Source of the DNA: Neobacillus drentensis
Lineage (GTDB): Bacteria > Bacillota > Bacilli > Bacillales > Cytobacillaceae
Assembly: GCF_021560175.1 (NCBI RefSeq)
Contig: NZ_CP091110.1
Span: forward strand, 2,408,001-2,472,000
Direction: 5' to 3'
DNA length: 64,000 nt
Below, piece by piece: positions 61,237-64,000 of the stretch. The first letter of the stretch is position 1. Every line of letters starts with the position of its first letter. The translations under genes were made by a program, and so were the position numbers. The notes under the pieces were generated by a model. The model saw only the letters and a list, made by a program, of their open reading frames with translations, was not told the origin of the DNA and did no database searches.

Positions 61237-62382
61237 ATGAAATTTATTCACACCGCTGATTGGCATTTAGGTAAATTAGTCCACGGTGTCTATATGACGG
61301 AAAATCAACGTGCTGCACTTGAACAATTTGTATCAATTGTGGAAGAAGAAAAGCCGGATGCGGTGGTCATTGCCGGTGACCTTTATGACCGGTCTGTGCC
61401 GCCGACTGATGCGGTTGAGTTATTAGATGAAATTCTTTTTAAAATTAATGTTGAGCTAAAAACACCTGTTGTAGCAATTGCTGGGAACCATGACAGTGCA
61501 GAGCGGCTATCCTTCGGCAGTTCATGGTATAAACATAGTCAATTCTATTTAACCGGTAAACTATCAAATAACTTCAAGCCCTTTCAGATTAATGGAGTTA
61601 ATTTTTACCTTGTTCCTTATGCAGAGCCGGGGGTTGTTCGCCAGCTGCTTGACGATGATTCCATTCATTCCCATCAAGAGGCGATGAAGGCTCTGATTGG
61701 AAAAATAGAAGAGACCTTGAACCCGAATCAACCAAACGTTTTAGTGGGACATGCCTTTGTTCTAGGCGGCCAAACTTCCGATTCTGAACGGATCTTATCT
61801 GTTGGCGGTTCAGGTTGTGTCGGAGCAGAATTATTCGCTCCTTTTTCCTATACAGCTCTTGGACATCTCCATAGTCCGGATGCTATTAACCACGAGAACG
61901 TAAAGTATTCAGGGTCTCTCTTAAAGTATTCGTTTTCCGAAGCAAAGCAAAGAAAATCGATATCAATCATTGAAATGGACGAAAAAGGAAATTTCACTCA
62001 CCGTTACCGTTCACTTACACCAAAACATGACATGCGAGAGATTGAAGGACATATCGAAGAATTACTTGACCCTAACTTTTATGCTAATGAACGAGTGGAT
62101 GATTATTTAAAAATTACCTTGCTGGATCAAGGGGCCTTGCTCGATCCGATTAATAAATTGCGTCAGGTTTATCCAAATGTTCTTCATCTGGAAAAAAAGA
62201 TTGAGCTGACAGACAGCAAGAAAAAACAATCCTACATGGCTCTAAAAAGTGAGAAGAAGTCTGAGCTTGAACTGTTCGAACAATTTTATACAGATATGAC
62301 AACCTCTGAATTTACAACGAAAAAAAGATCTGTTATGACCGAGATCATTGAAAAGGTATTACGAGAGGAGGGAAATAGATGA
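61237..62382 (+). CDS. sbcD: Exonuclease subunit SbcD
   Basis: Mn-dependent nuclease subunit of SbcCD (Mre11 type), 381 residues, which cuts hairpin DNA and processes ends. Phosphoesterase motifs: HTADWHLGK (6-14), GDLYDRSVPP (near 49), GNHDSAERL (near 84), VGHAFVLGG and LGHLHSPD. The C-terminal capping domain is present. ATG 61237 has AGAGGTG six bases before it; the upstream ATG at 61219 has none. The stop overlaps the sbcC start (ATGA). Confidence 0.95.
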   Translation: MKFIHTADWHLGKLVHGVYMTENQRAALEQFVSIVEEEKPDAVVIAGDLYDRSVPPTDAVELLDEILFKINVELKTPVVAIAGNHDSAERLSFGSSWYKHSQFYLTGKLSNNFKPFQINGVNFYLVPYAEPGVVRQLLDDDSIHSHQEAMKALIGKIEETLNPNQPNVLVGHAFVLGGQTSDSERILSVGGSGCVGAELFAPFSYTALGHLHSPDAINHENVKYSGSLLKYSFSEAKQRKSISIIEMDEKGNFTHRYRSLTPKHDMREIEGHIEELLDPNFYANERVDDYLKITLLDQGALLDPINKLRQVYPNVLHLEKKIELTDSKKKQSYMALKSEKKSELELFEQFYTDMTTSEFTTKKRSVMTEIIEKVLREEGNR

Positions 62383-64000
62383 AACCTTTGAAATTGACTA
62401 TGCAGGCATTTGGTCCATATGCAGGCAAAGAGGAAATTGATTTTAACCAGCTTGGAAACCGGACCATGTTTGTCATCTCCGGGAAAACGGGCGCGGGAAA
62501 AACCACCATTTTTGACGCGATTAGTTATGCCATTTATGGAAAGGCCAGCGGGGAAGACCGAAACGGTCCCGAACTACGGAGCCAATTCGCAACGGAAGAG
62601 ATGTTAACAGAGGTTTCTCTGGACTTTACCCTGCGTAACAAAGTCTATTCGATTACCCGTTCACCGCAGCAGCTAAAAAAGAAAGATAGAGGCGATGGCT
62701 ATACCACGATTGGCGCGAAAGCGGAATTATATATGTGGGATGCTGATGGGGAAAGAAAATTGCTTGCCTCGAAAACAAGTGATGTCGAGGAAAAAATTAA
62801 AGAAATCATGTTGATTGATGCCAATCAATTTCGGCAAATCCTGATGATTCCACAAGGAGAATTCCGCAAGCTGTTAACGTCAGACAGTAAGGATAAAGAA
62901 ATGATCCTGCAGCGTCTGTTTCACACCCAGCTTTATAAACTAATAGAAGAAAAGCTGAGAGAGGAAGCAAGTGATTTGAAAAAGACGGTGGAAGAAACTG
63001 AGAAATCACGAAATGAATCCTTACGCCGAATCCATGCATTTACAAATGATGAGCTCGGTCAAGCGCTAGAATCGGACCCAGAAAATCACACCATTATCAT
63101 GCCGCTTTTACAAGTAGAAATTGCCGGCATGGTCGAAAAACTCCAACAATTAGCTAATCAATTAACAGACAAGGAACAAGCCCAAGACAAACTAAAGGCA
63201 CAGCTATTTGAAGCAGAAGCAATCCTAAAACAGCTGCAAACAAAAGCGGAGTTAAAAGGGAAAATGTCGCGTTTGCTCGCTCAAGAAGATGAGTACAAAG
63301 AGAAAGAAATCCAAGTTCAGCGGGCGCAAAAGGCCGCACTTTTAGCGAAACAAGAGGAGTTATGCCACCGGTTAAAACGGGAGGCAGACCAGCTTCAGGA
63401 GAATATAAACGTGATTGCTGCCCAGATTGACAAATTAAATGGACTCTCTGAAGAATCTGCACAGCAGCTGCAAAGGGAGCAGGAGCGTGAGGGTGAGCGT
63501 CAGTCTGTGCTCGATGAAGTGAATCGATTGGTAAGCATGAAGGAAGATGTCTACTCGTTTTCGGCATTGCTCAAAGAGACAAAACAAAAGGATGCCGAGC
63601 TCAAGGAAGCAAAGGAAAAGCAAGCCAATCATGAACAGAGACTTCACCAATTGGATGAACGAATCAGTACGTTAAAGTCTCATAAAGAAGAAATCGAAAG
63701 AGGAAAGCTAACCTTTTTAGAAAATGAAAGCAAGCTTGAAAAACTGAAAGTTGATCTTGCTCGGCTCGAAAAGCTAGAAACATTGCTTGCACGTCATCAA
63801 AAGGCAGAACAAAACCTAGTTACAACTACAGGACGATTCGAAAATACACTGGCTCGTTATCATGATGCGAAAGCGATTGTCGAAGAGTTGGAGAAAAAAT
63901 GGATCCATGGTCAAGCAGCCATTCTAGCTGCTAACCTCCATACTGGTGAAGCGTGTCCTGTTTGCGGTTCTTTGGATCATCCTAGACCGTCGATTGAACA
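62379..64000 (+). CDS. sbcC: Exonuclease subunit SbcC (partial, runs off the right edge)
   Basis: N-terminal ~540 residues of the SMC-like ATPase subunit that partners SbcD. Walker A SGKTGAGKTTIFDAIS (near residue 33), Q-loop region RQILMIPQGEFRKLL (near 150), then a long coiled coil (about 180-520) rich in Glu/Lys/Gln. The last residues in the window reach the zinc-hook CPVCG where the coil turns. The C-terminal coil and Walker B lie outside. GAGGAGG precedes the ATG, which overlaps the sbcD stop. The reading frame is open to the last base, so it is incomplete by position, not broken. Confidence 0.93.
   Translation, partial: MKPLKLTMQAFGPYAGKEEIDFNQLGNRTMFVISGKTGAGKTTIFDAISYAIYGKASGEDRNGPELRSQFATEEMLTEVSLDFTLRNKVYSITRSPQQLKKKDRGDGYTTIGAKAELYMWDADGERKLLASKTSDVEEKIKEIMLIDANQFRQILMIPQGEFRKLLTSDSKDKEMILQRLFHTQLYKLIEEKLREEASDLKKTVEETEKSRNESLRRIHAFTNDELGQALESDPENHTIIMPLLQVEIAGMVEKLQQLANQLTDKEQAQDKLKAQLFEAEAILKQLQTKAELKGKMSRLLAQEDEYKEKEIQVQRAQKAALLAKQEELCHRLKREADQLQENINVIAAQIDKLNGLSEESAQQLQREQEREGERQSVLDEVNRLVSMKEDVYSFSALLKETKQKDAELKEAKEKQANHEQRLHQLDERISTLKSHKEEIERGKLTFLENESKLEKLKVDLARLEKLETLLARHQKAEQNLVTTTGRFENTLARYHDAKAIVEELEKKWIHGQAAILAANLHTGEACPVCGSLDHPRPSIE

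Overview
The window looks like a chromosomal segment of an endospore-forming Firmicute of the family Bacillaceae (Bacillus, Neobacillus or a close relative). The evidence is the low G+C content, strong AGGAGG-type ribosome binding sites, CotV/W/X-type spore coat genes, an LtaS-type lipoteichoic acid synthase, a RocR/sigma-54 arginine-catabolic cluster, CcpA-type cre sites and a CIRCE element. No rRNA, tRNA, CRISPR array or prophage was recognised. One intact insertion sequence (IS1182 family) is present.

Layout. 1-7.3 kb: a DctR/CitT-type response regulator whose kinase must lie to the left, a CitM-type citrate transporter with a cre site, an AEC permease, an MFS permease, a YfkJ-type tyrosine phosphatase, a PabB-PabC fusion and a five-copy 52-bp tandem repeat. 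7.3-15.9 kb (minus strand): a guanidine-degradation locus with two guanidine-I (ykkC) riboswitches, one before an APC-family permease and one before two DUF1989 proteins (carboxyguanidine deiminase subunits), a 1219-residue biotin-dependent guanidine/urea carboxylase and allophanate hydrolase. 16-25 kb: a secreted M14 carboxypeptidase, a TctC-TctB-TctA tricarboxylate uptake operon with its own two-component system, and a GGDEF protein. 25-31.8 kb: a DUF3231 protein, LtaS, three spore coat genes and a YhgE/Pip-like membrane protein with two internal repeat arrays. 31.9-42.3 kb: htpG behind a perfect CIRCE, a YitT protein, a divergent MFS/MarR pair with a large palindromic operator, aspartase with a GntP-family permease, a VanW lipoprotein and small proteins.

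42.5-50.4 kb is a RocR regulon. rocR is divergent from rocA-rocD-rocG and a small lipoyl-like protein. A RocE-like permease follows with its own promoter. Both transcription units have textbook -24/-12 sigma-54 promoters and nearby TGCAAAA-type inverted repeats. Together the genes would import an amino acid of the arginine/ornithine group and convert it through glutamate semialdehyde and glutamate to 2-oxoglutarate. Arginase is not in the window.

50.4-64 kb: a PadR/HAAS/DUF4173 cluster sharing a 13-bp palindrome, an orphan pair of Opp-type permeases, an AIM24-family protein, the IS1182 element flanked by two copies of a 24-bp terminator-like palindrome, a SulP transporter with a Cys-containing tail plus an ArsR regulator, a cold-shock gene with a long leader, and sbcD-sbcC (sbcC runs off the window). 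Three copies of a large GC-rich imperfect palindrome are scattered through the window. I found no wholly new system. The best leads are the paired guanidine riboswitches, CIRCE at htpG, the lipoyl-like protein in the roc operon, the palindromic target duplication at IS1182, and the repeat families.
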